DNA of 64,000 nucleotides from Richelia sp. CSU_2_1 (GTDB taxonomy: Bacteria > Cyanobacteriota > Cyanobacteriia > Cyanobacteriales > Microcoleaceae): the NCBI GenBank assembly GCA_012034575.1, contig JAAUPF010000001.1:39426-103425 (forward strand), in the 5' to 3' direction. The first letter of the stretch is position 1. The number at the start of each line of letters is the position of its first letter. The notes under the pieces are model-generated. The model worked only from the letters and a program-made list of their open reading frames with translations, ran no database searches and was not told where the DNA came from. The translations under genes were made by a program, and so were the position numbers. Below, piece after piece: positions 47,570 to 57,287 of the stretch.

Positions 47570-48526
47570 ATGCGTCAACTTTGCCTCGACACAGTGTATG
47601 AATTGGCCAAAAAAGACCGCCGGATTTTCTTCATTGGCTCAGATCTAGGTTTCGGCACTCTCCAAAAATTTAAAGAGGAGATGCCTGAGAGATTTTTAAT
47701 GGAAGGTGTTAACGAAGCTAATATCGTTGGCATGGCTGCTGGCTTGGCTTTAGAAGGCAAGATTGTTTACATAAATACGATCGCCACCTTTCTATCCCGC
47801 CGCTGTTTTGAACAGATTGTTTTAGATTTGTGCTTGCACAACGTTAACGTCCGCTTGATCGCCAACGGCGGTGGCGTAGTGTACGCGCCTCTTGGTCCTA
47901 CTCACCTGGCAACTGACGACATCGGGATTTTGCGGACAATTCCCCGCATGACCGTTGTCGCACCTGCTGACGAAGCTGAAATGGGGCGACTGATGCCGCA
48001 GACAGTGGATTATCCGGGACCGATTTACATCCGTTTGGGCAAGGGAAATGAGCCAATTTTAACGACAGATGAAATCCCCTTTCAAATTGGCAAAGCAATT
48101 CCCATGCGAGAGGGAAATGACGCGCTGATTGTTACCACAGGCGTTACTTTAAAGGCGGCTTTAGATGCGGCGGCAAATCTCAGCAAACAAGGGTTAGAAG
48201 CAGCCGTCCTTCACGTTCATACTGTCAAGCCGCTGGACTCAGATGCTATTTTGAAATATGCTGCGGTTGTGCCTGTAATTGTCACTATTGAAGAACACAC
48301 TGTGATGGGGGGACTCGGCAGTGCGGTGGCTGAATTAGTTGCAGAAGCTAACTTTAACCCGGCCAAGCGGTTCAAGCGGATTGGCATTCCAGATGTATTC
48401 CCGGAACAATACGGTTCTCAAGAAAGTCTCATGGCCCTGTACGGCATTACCGCTGAAAAGTTGGCTGCTACAGTTGCAACTCTTGCTCAACGGGAGCGCG
48501 AACTGCTGCCAGCGGTTGGTGTCTGA
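47570..48526 (+). CDS. Transketolase, C-terminal (pyrimidine-binding) subunit
   Basis: This 318-residue subunit has SDLGFGTLQKFKEEMPERF, GVNEANIVGMAAGLA (Glu of the TPP site), TIATFLSRR, GPTHLATDDIGILR and VIVTIEEHTVMGGLGS. It pairs with the preceding gene at zero spacing. It may make sedoheptulose-7-phosphate for GmhA, or move a two-carbon unit onto a nucleotide sugar. Confidence 0.9.
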   Translation: MRQLCLDTVYELAKKDRRIFFIGSDLGFGTLQKFKEEMPERFLMEGVNEANIVGMAAGLALEGKIVYINTIATFLSRRCFEQIVLDLCLHNVNVRLIANGGGVVYAPLGPTHLATDDIGILRTIPRMTVVAPADEAEMGRLMPQTVDYPGPIYIRLGKGNEPILTTDEIPFQIGKAIPMREGNDALIVTTGVTLKAALDAAANLSKQGLEAAVLHVHTVKPLDSDAILKYAAVVPVIVTIEEHTVMGGLGSAVAELVAEANFNPAKRFKRIGIPDVFPEQYGSQESLMALYGITAEKLAATVATLAQRERELLPAVGV

Positions 48527-48603
48527 GGTGATTGTAGTCTGGCTGTATCTCTGGTAAACTGCTGTGGAATAATGGCATTAACTGTGTAGTAGGGGACAAA
48601 AGT

Positions 48604-49266
48604 TTGGCTTACGTCGATTTCATTACGAAGGTACATACCAGTACCAAACGCAATTACGTCGAACGAGTGGTCGAATACGACAAGGCTGAGTGCGCCGCAG
48701 TTGCTAAACAGTACGGGAAAGATTACTGGGACGGCGATCGCAAGTACGGTTACGGCGGCTATCGTTATGATGGCAGATGGCGCGCGATCGCTGAAAAAAT
48801 GGCTCAGCATTACGGCATTAAATCAGGCGACAAAATTCTTGATGTCGGATGCGGTAAAGGATACTTGCTTTACGAGTTTATCCAAGCTGTTCCAGGAGTA
48901 GAAATTGCTGGCATTGACATCTCTGAGTACGCAATTGAAAATGCTAAAGAAGAGGTCAAGCCGTTCTTAACGGTAGGTAATGCAGTTGATTTGCCTTTCC
49001 CTGACAAAAGTTTTGATTTTGTAGTTTCAATTTTGACGCTGCACAATTTGTACAACTATGAACTGCGGCAAGCTTTACAAGAAATTGAGCGGGTAGGAAA
49101 GCAAGATAAGTACATTGTTGTGGAGTCCTACAGGAACGAGGCAGAAAAAGTTAACTTGCTTTACTGGCAGCTAACTTGCCAATCGTTTTATACTCCCCAA
49201 GAGTGGGAGTGGTTTTTTCAGCAAAGTGGCTATACGGGGGATTATGGTTGTATCTTTTTCGAGTGA
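48604..49266 (+). CDS. Class I SAM-dependent methyltransferase
   Basis: This 220-residue enzyme has ILDVGCGKGYLLYEFI (SAM loop), IAGIDISEYAIENAK and FDFVVSILTLHNLYNY. The TTG start follows TAGGGGA. The target is likely a sugar or acceptor. It overlaps the 2OG oxygenase gene. Confidence 0.85.
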   Translation: MAYVDFITKVHTSTKRNYVERVVEYDKAECAAVAKQYGKDYWDGDRKYGYGGYRYDGRWRAIAEKMAQHYGIKSGDKILDVGCGKGYLLYEFIQAVPGVEIAGIDISEYAIENAKEEVKPFLTVGNAVDLPFPDKSFDFVVSILTLHNLYNYELRQALQEIERVGKQDKYIVVESYRNEAEKVNLLYWQLTCQSFYTPQEWEWFFQQSGYTGDYGCIFFE

Positions 49267-50092
49267 ATCCCGACAAGTTGAAAGTTGCCGTCTGGTAAAT
49301 TCATTTTTTAATGTGGCAGAGAATGAGGCGATCGACCAATTTTTAAGGGAGGGCTATATTATATTTGACTTGGAAGACAGTTCTCTCTTGAATGCAATTA
49401 GGAAAAACATCTATCAGTCAGCAGTTGAATTACTTGGGGATCGAACTCAGCTTGACGAGGAGGATTTTTTTGATAAAACTCATGAAATTATTTCAATCAA
49501 AGACTTAAATGATTTTCGAGTTAAGTCGATCGCTCGGATGAATCAGGATAAAAGTTTAAGACCGTCAATATATGCTCTCGGAAAAAAGTACATTGATTGG
49601 CTGGTTGGCAATGAATTAGCAATGCAGAGGAACTGCAATTTGAGCGTTCAGTTTCCCAAAGATGACAGTTCGCTACTGCCGCTTCATTCTGATGTGTGGT
49701 CGGGAAATTCGCCTTATGAAGTAGTTTTTTGGCTGCCTTTTGTAAATTGTTACAGAACGAAGTCGATGTTTATCTTACCTCGGCATGAATCTGAGGCAGT
49801 GTTTAGGAACTTCAAACAATATTCCCATTTGACCTCTGAAGATTTTTACCTAAAAATTCAAGAGAAGCTAGTTTGGTTAGAGGTTAAATACGGACAAGGA
49901 GTAATATTTTCTCACTCGCTACTGCACGGGAACCGCATTAATAATGAGCCCGATACTAGATGGACGATGAACGTGCGGTTTAAAAGCTTGCTTTCTCCTT
50001 ATGGAACAAAAGAATTAGGCGAATCTTTTTTGCCGATTACAATGCGTCCTGCTACCAGGATTGGGTACAATTATATTAAACCGGAGTGCTAA
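49244..50092 (+). CDS. 2OG-Fe(II) oxygenase of sporadic carbohydrate cluster type
   Basis: This 282-residue protein has an iron site LPLHSDVW (HxD) and a distal His in FSHSLLHGNRINNEPDTRW, followed by the 2OG-binding Arg. It resembles phytanoyl-CoA-hydroxylase-like enzymes; I recognise the 'sporadic carbohydrate cluster 2OG-Fe(II) oxygenase' pattern from memory. ATG 49244 with GGGGG is preferred over an earlier GTG. The stop overlaps the next ATG (TAATG). Confidence 0.75.
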   Translation: MVVSFSSESRQVESCRLVNSFFNVAENEAIDQFLREGYIIFDLEDSSLLNAIRKNIYQSAVELLGDRTQLDEEDFFDKTHEIISIKDLNDFRVKSIARMNQDKSLRPSIYALGKKYIDWLVGNELAMQRNCNLSVQFPKDDSSLLPLHSDVWSGNSPYEVVFWLPFVNCYRTKSMFILPRHESEAVFRNFKQYSHLTSEDFYLKIQEKLVWLEVKYGQGVIFSHSLLHGNRINNEPDTRWTMNVRFKSLLSPYGTKELGESFLPITMRPATRIGYNYIKPEC

Positions 50093-51201
50093 TGAAGCTA
50101 AATAAGGGTTGGAGAGGATATATTTCAAGCCGAGAAATCGCTGGGAACATTATTCCGCAGAGAATCCAAAATTTAGTGATTCGCAATTACGCTCAAAGTC
50201 AAGAAATGCTGTTTCTACTCAGTGCTACAGAGTATTATATGGACAATTGCTATATGATGCTAAATAGACTTCTAGAAGAAACGGATAATTTGGCAGGCAT
50301 AATTTTTTACTCTATAAATTTGCTGCCTCTTGACTTGCTTAAGAGAAAGCAAATTTATAGAAAAATTTTAGAACACGGATGCGAATTGCATTTTGCTTTA
50401 GAAGAACTTGTTATTCGTGAAGAAGACGATCTAGAATTAGTCGAAGATGTTATTGTTTGTAAAATTTTAGCATCAAAATCAAATCAAATTACTGGAGATT
50501 TAAAGGCTATGGGATATGGTATGGCATCATTGCGGGTAATGGGTGGTTTGTGGTGTTTAGGAGAATTTGACGGTTTCCAGAGTGTCATAGAATTGGGATC
50601 TCAAGATATCCACAGCGATCGCAGCCAAGCTGCAAGTTTTATTGAAGGACTTACTGGATTTAAATTTTCTGAAGGTGTGCCAGTATCGCTTGAGACCTTT
50701 TACAAAAGTATGGGATTTGAAACCTATAAATGTATAGATGCCGATGGTAGGAATAATGCTCTTGTTTTTGATCTAAACAAAGATATTGCACAAACTTATG
50801 GCTTCTCCGCTCAATTTGACTTGGTGACAAATCACGGAACGACAGAACATTGTTTCGATCAATTATCCAATTTCCGTAATATTCACAATTTGTGTAAGTC
50901 TGGGGGGATCATGCTTCACGGTCTACCCTATCAGGGTTATCTCAATCACGGCTTTTATAACTACCACCCATATTTTTTTAAAAATGTAGCAGATGCCAAT
51001 GGTTATAAGATTGTAGGTATGTGGCTACACGAATGGCCATTCGATAAGGTGAAGGTTTATAGCGACCAATTAATGAATAACCTGAACAACAATGTTTTAA
51101 CAAATGTAAACATACTATTATTTGTTGCATTTAAAAAAATGTCTGAGACAGATTTTAAAATACCTTTCGATAGTGCATATGTCGATCCTCGAGATTTATA
51201 A
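50092..51201 (+). CDS. LIC12192-type protein fused to a methyltransferase-like domain
   Basis: This 369-residue protein has two parts. The first (1-130: GWRGYISSREIAGNIIPQRIQNLVIR, LLSATEYYMDNCYMML, LHFALEELVIREEDD) fits the LIC12192 family of sporadic carbohydrate clusters. The second (about 145-369: SVIELGSQDIHSD, FDLVTNHGTTEHCFDQ, GGIMLHGLPYQGYLNHGF) is methyltransferase-like. The first part is usually a separate protein, so this is a fusion. Function unknown. Confidence 0.72.
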   Translation: MKLNKGWRGYISSREIAGNIIPQRIQNLVIRNYAQSQEMLFLLSATEYYMDNCYMMLNRLLEETDNLAGIIFYSINLLPLDLLKRKQIYRKILEHGCELHFALEELVIREEDDLELVEDVIVCKILASKSNQITGDLKAMGYGMASLRVMGGLWCLGEFDGFQSVIELGSQDIHSDRSQAASFIEGLTGFKFSEGVPVSLETFYKSMGFETYKCIDADGRNNALVFDLNKDIAQTYGFSAQFDLVTNHGTTEHCFDQLSNFRNIHNLCKSGGIMLHGLPYQGYLNHGFYNYHPYFFKNVADANGYKIVGMWLHEWPFDKVKVYSDQLMNNLNNNVLTNVNILLFVAFKKMSETDFKIPFDSAYVDPRDL

Positions 51202-51292
51202 AAAATTTAAAACTATGATTCTATAGAATAGTTTTTTAATCCAAATAAAACTCATGAATACCCATTAAATTTTTATGTTAGAGGGAAGCCAC

Positions 51293-51979
51293 ATGGTAGA
51301 AAAAACTCGCGAAACACAGTATCAAAATTGTGTCGAACTACGCGATGATAAGGGATTGGCACAGCTAGGTTTAATGAGTAATCAAGTCTGGCACGACGAC
51401 CCTAAACGCTTGCTGTTCGTTTTGTCGAGATACAAGTTTGTGGCGAAGATGTTGGGAGGCATGAACAGTGTACTTGAAATCGGCTGCGCGGATGCGTTTG
51501 CAACGCGGGTAGTCCGGCAAGAAGTCAAACATCTAACGGCAGTTGATTTTGACCCGGTGTTTGTCAAGGATGCGATCGCTCGCATGGACGAAAAGTGGCA
51601 GTTCGATTGTCTAGTTCACAATATTCTGGAAAAACCTGTAGCAGGACTGTTTGATGGTGCTTATGCTTTAGATGTACTAGAACATATTCACCAGGAAGAC
51701 GAGCAGCGTTGTCTGTCCCATATCGTTCAATCTCTGACTGAACAAGGAGTATTAATAATCGGGATGCCATCAATTCAGTCTCAGGCTTATGCCTCGGCTG
51801 CCAGTAAGGAAGGACACGTCAATTGTAAAGACTACAAAGGCTTAAAAGAGTTAATGTCGCGTTTTTTCCATAATGTATTTATCTTCTCGATGAATGATGA
51901 GGTAGTGCATACGGGATTTTACCCAATGGCGCATTATCTTTTTGCCTTGTGCTGTATGAAAAAGAAAGCTACTGCCTAA
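51293..51979 (+). CDS. SAM-dependent methyltransferase (paralogue 1)
   Basis: This 228-residue enzyme has SVLEIGCADAFATRVV, YALDVLEHIHQEDE, GMPSIQSQAYAS and NDEVVHTGFYPMAHYL. ATG 51293 with AGGGAAG is preferred. It is clearly related to the gene at 53081 (shared SYKFVAKM-like, ASAASKEGHVN and HTGFxPMAHYL). Confidence 0.83.
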   Translation: MVEKTRETQYQNCVELRDDKGLAQLGLMSNQVWHDDPKRLLFVLSRYKFVAKMLGGMNSVLEIGCADAFATRVVRQEVKHLTAVDFDPVFVKDAIARMDEKWQFDCLVHNILEKPVAGLFDGAYALDVLEHIHQEDEQRCLSHIVQSLTEQGVLIIGMPSIQSQAYASAASKEGHVNCKDYKGLKELMSRFFHNVFIFSMNDEVVHTGFYPMAHYLFALCCMKKKATA

Positions 51980-51989
51980 TCGGTTAAGC

Positions 51990-52871
51990 ATGAAACAGAC
52001 CAATGTATTACTGATAGTAGGAGCTGACAGCTCAATAGGACAGGCATTAGCGGCTAGACTGAGAAGTGGTGGAAAGCCAGTGCTTGAAACCACTCGCCGA
52101 CGCGAGACGCTAACTGAAACAAGAATTTTTCTCGATCTGACACAAGAGAAAGAGATTGAAAACTGGAATCCTCCCGCTCAAATAGAGACAGCTTATCTGT
52201 GCGCCGCCGTAACTTCTCTAGCACAATGCAACCAAGATTCGATGCAGAGCGCAGAAGTGAACGTTCGCAATACAATATCCTTAGCAAGAAATCTAATTTC
52301 TAGAGGTACGTTTGTCGTATTTTTATCAACCAACCAAGTCTATGACGGGTCGATTCCTTTCCGTAAAGCTGATGATAGAGTATGTCCGCAAAACGAATAC
52401 GGCAGGCAAAAAGCTGAAGCCGAGAAGCATTTACTAGCTCTCGGTAACTTAGTTTCGATCGCCAGATTTACTAAAGTTCTTAACCATAACGTGCCTTTGT
52501 TCCAAAGATGGATTCAAGAATTGCGAAACAATCGACCAATTCATCCATTTTTAGATATGGTAATGGCTCCAGTTCCCCTGTTTTTTGCTGTAGATGTGTT
52601 ATCGCGACTGGCGGAATTACGATTGCCAGGAATCATTCAAGTTTCTGGGGAACAAGATATCACTTACGATCGGGTAGCCTATTACATTACACGTCAAATT
52701 GGTGCTAATCTAGAGTTAGTGAAACCAATAAAATCTAAGGAGGCAGGTTTACATCCTGAATTTGTTCCCTTGCATACGACACTGGATACAACGCAATTGC
52801 GCGTCCAACTAGGATTAGAGACACCTAATGTATGGTCGGTAATAGACTTAATAGTGAGTAAAAACTATTAG
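51990..52871 (+). CDS. RmlD-like SDR reductase
   Basis: This 293-residue SDR has VGADSSIGQALAARL, STNQVYDG and YGRQKAEAEKHLL. The pattern fits dTDP-4-dehydrorhamnose-reductase-like enzymes that reduce a 4-keto sugar. It lies 11 bp after a methyltransferase gene. Confidence 0.82.
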   Translation: MKQTNVLLIVGADSSIGQALAARLRSGGKPVLETTRRRETLTETRIFLDLTQEKEIENWNPPAQIETAYLCAAVTSLAQCNQDSMQSAEVNVRNTISLARNLISRGTFVVFLSTNQVYDGSIPFRKADDRVCPQNEYGRQKAEAEKHLLALGNLVSIARFTKVLNHNVPLFQRWIQELRNNRPIHPFLDMVMAPVPLFFAVDVLSRLAELRLPGIIQVSGEQDITYDRVAYYITRQIGANLELVKPIKSKEAGLHPEFVPLHTTLDTTQLRVQLGLETPNVWSVIDLIVSKNY

Positions 52872-53080
52872 TGTCTGAAGCAATCTAGTGTAAAATTATG
52901 CAATATAACAATCTTAGATAATTCACAGACAACAATGTCATGGCTGATAGACCCAGAGAAAAAAGGGTGGTGTGAAAGTGATTTAAAATTGTTAGAGCTA
53001 GTGCCGAATCTATAAAATAGTAGCTTGTTTAGTTAAAAAAATCTCCAATAACACTTGTTGACAGCAAAAAGAGTAGGAAA

Positions 53081-53785
53081 ATGACAAAGGATATTCAAGA
53101 ACCAGCAACAAAAGAGCAAGTACAATGGACTGAAACCAAGGCACTGCTTGGGAATGACCGATTGTTACTCGGTCCTTACTTTAGCTATCAGTTCCGCAAG
53201 AGTCCTCGCCGCATTCTCCATGCATTGAGCTACCACAAATTTGCTGCTAAAATGATTGGCACAAGCAAACGAATTCTTGAGGTAGGATGCAGTGAAGGCT
53301 TGGGAACACTTATCCTGGCAGAATTTGCAACTGAGTGTCTGGGTATTGATATTGATGCTGAGGCGATCGCAGTTGCTAACGAAACTATCGCTAGTGCGAA
53401 GCTAAAGTTTCGCGACGCCGATATCATAGGCGGTTCCTTTGGAAAATACGATGCTGTTGCCAGCTTTGATGTCATAGAACATATTTTTCCCGAAAATGAA
53501 GAGAGTTTTTTAAGTGCGGTAACAGGCAATTTAATTGATGGCGGGATGTTTGTTGTCGGGACTCCTAACATTACTTCCAACCAGTATGCCTCAGCAGTAA
53601 CAAAAGCCGGTCACATCAATCTTTACTCGGCCGATCGCTTGCGGGAATCCTTGGCTCGTCATTTTCAAACAGTATTAATGTTTTCTGCCAATGACGAGAT
53701 AGTTCATACTGGATTTGCCCCGATGGCTCACTATTTAATTGGCATAGGTATATCGCCTAATCGTTCTCCATCGATCGGGCGTTAA
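53081..53785 (+). CDS. SAM-dependent methyltransferase (paralogue 2)
   Basis: This 234-residue enzyme has RILEVGCSEGLGTLIL, DAVASFDVIEHIFPENEE, GTPNITSNQYAS and NDEIVHTGFAPMAHYL. It is a paralogue of 51293-51979, separated by an SDR gene. The 209-bp gap before it has no gene. Confidence 0.84.
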   Translation: MTKDIQEPATKEQVQWTETKALLGNDRLLLGPYFSYQFRKSPRRILHALSYHKFAAKMIGTSKRILEVGCSEGLGTLILAEFATECLGIDIDAEAIAVANETIASAKLKFRDADIIGGSFGKYDAVASFDVIEHIFPENEESFLSAVTGNLIDGGMFVVGTPNITSNQYASAVTKAGHINLYSADRLRESLARHFQTVLMFSANDEIVHTGFAPMAHYLIGIGISPNRSPSIGR

Positions 53786-53831
53786 TCTAACGAAACGACG
53801 ATTGCTCACTTAATCTATTTCACCTACAACA

Positions 53832-55022
53832 GTGTCAAGCAAATCACTTCTTGAATATTACCAGCAAAATTCCTTTAACCCAGTCCCAATTCCTCTGGAA
53901 GATCGGGCCGCTTGGGAATCGCACTTCGCTAAGCGTCATAACTTATACGAACGCCACTTAGGTATTCCTTTTTCTTTGCTGCAAAATTGTTCAATTCTTG
54001 AGTTTGGTTGCAATTCAGGAGAAAATGCCTTGGTTCTGGCTTGCGTAGGCGCAAACCTCACTCTGGTAGAACCAAATAACCAAGTTTTGCCCCAACTCAA
54101 AGCGCTATTCCAAAAGTTTGGCGTGACGGAACGCATCACTTCTTTAGTAACAGAAGGTATCGACACATTTGAATCTGACATAGCTTATGACATAGTTCTT
54201 GCTGAGGGCTTTTTGTTCGCATTGCCGAATCGCGATCGAATGGTTCAGAAAATTGGCAAGCTGATAAAACCAGGAGGCTTAGGTGTCATCTCCTTCAATG
54301 ACAGATATGGCTGCTTGCTAGAGATGACAAGACGAATGGTTGCGTGGAGAGCATACCAACTCCAAGGAATCGATAACGTTCACAGTCAAGCCGCACTCAA
54401 TCTTGCTGAAAAACTGTTCGCCACAGATTTCTCAAAATTGAAAGCTTCTCGGTCTTTCGAGGCATGGTGGAAAGATACGTTAATCAACCCATTTTTAGCA
54501 TCAGAATACCATTGGAGCTACCCCGAACTGATACCACTACTGGAACAGATTGGCTGTGAATTTTATTCTTCTTCTCCAAAGTGGACAGCAATCGATCGCT
54601 TTACCTGGTACAAAAATGTTTCAGAGAGTTCTCAACGCCACCAACAATTAACAGAAAACTTGAGGATGTACTTGCCATTTTTCTTGACTGGACTTCCTCC
54701 ATCAGTCGGAGAAACGAGTCCAGCAAGCTCCGCAGTCATTGACTCACTGACTAACTTAATCAAACAACTTTCAGATTATACAGTAAATTGGGGGATTTCT
54801 ATAGAAGAGGTGATTTATCCTCTTTTACTGGATGAGTATCTCAGCCAAAGTCAAGATTCAAGGTTGCGACAATTCAATACAGAAATGAAAGATTTATATG
54901 AGGCAGCAAAATACAACCAACTAGATGGGTTAATCTCGACATACCAAGCATCAAATTGCGTGCGGAGTATGTGGGGCGCACCTTATCACTACATTTGCTT
55001 TAGCAAAAGAGCTGACTCCTAA
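53832..55022 (+). CDS. SAM-dependent methyltransferase, long form
   Basis: This 396-residue protein has [42 protein letters not shown] and [13 protein letters not shown]. An extra helical C-terminal half (about 230-396) has no recognised domain. The start is GTG at 53832. It is probably an O- or C-methyltransferase for cluster sugars. Confidence 0.8.
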   Translation: MSSKSLLEYYQQNSFNPVPIPLEDRAAWESHFAKRHNLYERHLGIPFSLLQNCSILEFGCNSGENALVLACVGANLTLVEPNNQVLPQLKALFQKFGVTERITSLVTEGIDTFESDIAYDIVLAEGFLFALPNRDRMVQKIGKLIKPGGLGVISFNDRYGCLLEMTRRMVAWRAYQLQGIDNVHSQAALNLAEKLFATDFSKLKASRSFEAWWKDTLINPFLASEYHWSYPELIPLLEQIGCEFYSSSPKWTAIDRFTWYKNVSESSQRHQQLTENLRMYLPFFLTGLPPSVGETSPASSAVIDSLTNLIKQLSDYTVNWGISIEEVIYPLLLDEYLSQSQDSRLRQFNTEMKDLYEAAKYNQLDGLISTYQASNCVRSMWGAPYHYICFSKRADS

Positions 55023-55061
55023 TATAGGATTGTATAATTCGCTAATTTCTGGAGGAACTGC

Positions 55062-56057
55062 TTGACTACTCCCAAACACTGTCTAGTGACCGGTGCTGCT
55101 GGCTTTATTGGCAGCCACCTGTGCGATCGCCTCCTGCTCCTAGGGCATACCGTAACTGGTTTAGACAGCCTAATTACAGGTCGCCTCGCTAACTTAGAAA
55201 CGGCTAAAACCTACAATACTTTTAATTTCCTAGAACAAGACACGGCAGCCATTACGCCATCCACCCTAGAAGGCATTGACTGGGTATTTCACCTATCAGG
55301 ATTGGCAGATCTAGTCCCTTCTATCGAGAACCCCGGCAAGTATTACCACGCAAACGTCCACAGTACCTTTGCCCTCCTAGATGCCTGCCGCCACGCTCAA
55401 ATCCAACGGTTCATTTACACGGCCTCCTCCACCTGCTACGGCATTCCCGATCGATATCCCACTCCAGAAACCTATCCCTGCTCTCCCGAACACCCCTACG
55501 CCCTCACCAAGTATTTAGGAGAGCAATTGGTAATGCACTGGGCAAAAGTTTATAGCTTACCCGCTCTCTCCCTGCGGCTGTTTAACGTCTACGGGCCCCG
55601 TTCCCGAACCACAGGTGCTTACGGTGCAGTTTTCGGCGTTTTCTTAGCCCAAAAGTTAGGCGGACAACCCTTCACAGTCGTGGGAGACGGCACCCAAACC
55701 AGAGATTTTACCTTTGTCAGCGATGTTGTGGAAGCGTTTGTCAAAGCTGCTGGATCGGACTTAACGGGTGAAATTATTAACGTTTGCTCCGGTGAGCCTC
55801 AAAGCGTCCTCACTTTAGTAGAACTTTTGGAAGGCCCGATCGTCCACATTCCCAAACGCCCAGGAGAACCTGACTGTACTTGGGGAGACATTGCGAAGGC
55901 AAAAACCCTGCTGGGATGGCAGCCGCAGGTTTCATTTCCAGAGGGGGTATCGCAGATGTTGGCAAATATCGATCTGTGGCGAGAAGCCCCGGTTTGGACG
56001 CCTGATTCGATTCAGGAAGCCACAAAGGAATGGTTTGAGCGTCTGGGGAAAAATTAA
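55062..56057 (+). CDS. Extended SDR, UDP-glucose 4-epimerase-like
   Basis: This 331-residue SDR has [71 protein letters not shown] and [16 protein letters not shown]. The start is TTG with TCTGGAGGAAC upstream. Possible roles are 4-epimerase or the HldD-type heptose epimerase. It is 4 bp from the Nudix gene. Confidence 0.87.
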   Translation: MTTPKHCLVTGAAGFIGSHLCDRLLLLGHTVTGLDSLITGRLANLETAKTYNTFNFLEQDTAAITPSTLEGIDWVFHLSGLADLVPSIENPGKYYHANVHSTFALLDACRHAQIQRFIYTASSTCYGIPDRYPTPETYPCSPEHPYALTKYLGEQLVMHWAKVYSLPALSLRLFNVYGPRSRTTGAYGAVFGVFLAQKLGGQPFTVVGDGTQTRDFTFVSDVVEAFVKAAGSDLTGEIINVCSGEPQSVLTLVELLEGPIVHIPKRPGEPDCTWGDIAKAKTLLGWQPQVSFPEGVSQMLANIDLWREAPVWTPDSIQEATKEWFERLGKN

Positions 56058-56061
56058 ATCT

Positions 56062-56541
56062 ATGGAGCCAACCCCCCCTCAAGCAGTCAAAGTATTTATC
56101 TACCAAGGATCTCGACTGCTGCTGCAATTGCGAGATAACAAACCTGATATCTTTTTCCCCAACCACTGGGGACTGTTTGGCGGGTTAGTAGATCCTGGAG
56201 AAACTCCCGTCGAGGCCGTGAAGCGAGAAATAGAGGAAGAATTAGGCTGGACACCTCCGGAGTTCAAGTTTTTGCTGAGGTGGGACGCATCAGATGACCC
56301 TTGCGTCAATCACATTTTTGCTGCGCCCTTGACAGTTGACCCCAGCCAGTTAAAACTAACTGAAGGTCAAGCATTAGGACTGTTTGCACTTGAGGAATTG
56401 ACTCCGTTGCTCCTGGTTCCTAAAATACCGCGCCTTTTGCCCCAAGTCGTTGAAGCGATCGCCTCCGAGGAACTAACTGCTTCTTGGCAAAGTCTAACCA
56501 AGTCATCAGGCATTCCTACCTCTTTATTCCCGAACCTATAA
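56062..56541 (+). CDS. Nudix hydrolase
   Basis: This 159-residue protein has a full Nudix box GLVDPGETPVEAVKREIEEELGW (Gx5Ex7REUxEExGU) at about 37-60. It hydrolyses nucleoside diphosphate-linked compounds. In this setting it may act on nucleotide sugars, perhaps for control or clean-up. Confidence 0.9.
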   Translation: MEPTPPQAVKVFIYQGSRLLLQLRDNKPDIFFPNHWGLFGGLVDPGETPVEAVKREIEEELGWTPPEFKFLLRWDASDDPCVNHIFAAPLTVDPSQLKLTEGQALGLFALEELTPLLLVPKIPRLLPQVVEAIASEELTASWQSLTKSSGIPTSLFPNL

Positions 56542-56544
56542 TCC

Positions 56545-57183
56545 ATGCAATCATTAAGCTCGCAACTGCCATTTGCCACTGATTATTTCCACCAGCTAGC
56601 GGCCCTCAGCGAAAACTTTGAGGCGAGCGATCGCCAATCCCAAATGCTATCGTTTGCTGAAGGTGTCGATCGAGCTGCTGCTTTGGTGTGGCGGCAAACC
56701 CAGCAACAAAAAAAGGTAATTTTTATTGGCAACGGCGGCAGTGCGGCGGTAGCAAGCCATCAGGCTATTGACTACTGGCGCAACGGGGGATTTCCGGCGA
56801 TCGCTTTCAATGACGGTGCTCTCCTCACTTGCATTAGCAACGACTTTGGTTACGAACAGGTATTCAGCAAGCCAATTGCCACTTTTGCTCAACCTGGAGA
56901 CGTTCTTTTTGCCATCAGCAGCTCGGGGCAGTCTGCTAATATCTTGGCAGGTGCCCGTCAAGGAAATGAAACAGGCTGTTACGTAATTACGCTCTCAGCT
57001 TTCAAGCCTGATAATCCTTTGCGTCAGTTAGGGGACATCAATTTCTACGTTCCTACAATGGCTTACGGGTTTGCTGAAATTACCCATTTATGTATTTGTC
57101 ACTGTATCTTGGACGGTTTAATGAAAGGTGCTTTGCCGGAAGCGAAAGTAGCGGATACTAATGACCAAATATCTGTGACCTGA
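56545..57183 (+). CDS. gmhA: Phosphoheptose isomerase GmhA-like (SIS domain)
   Basis: This 212-residue SIS protein has VIFIGNGGSAAVASHQAIDY, FAISSSGQSANILAG and THLCICHCILDGL. GmhA converts sedoheptulose-7-phosphate to glycero-manno-heptose-7-phosphate, the first committed step. With the HldE-like and GmhB-like genes it gives a complete heptose set. Confidence 0.85.
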   Translation: MQSLSSQLPFATDYFHQLAALSENFEASDRQSQMLSFAEGVDRAAALVWRQTQQQKKVIFIGNGGSAAVASHQAIDYWRNGGFPAIAFNDGALLTCISNDFGYEQVFSKPIATFAQPGDVLFAISSSGQSANILAGARQGNETGCYVITLSAFKPDNPLRQLGDINFYVPTMAYGFAEITHLCICHCILDGLMKGALPEAKVADTNDQISVT

Positions 57184-57287
57184 GTATTTGGCGGGGGCCG
57201 ATATTGTAGATTGGAATCCGCCCCACTACAAGTTACACAAATTCTATTATTCAAGCTATTAAATTTCTAATTCTCCTCTAAGTTGCC

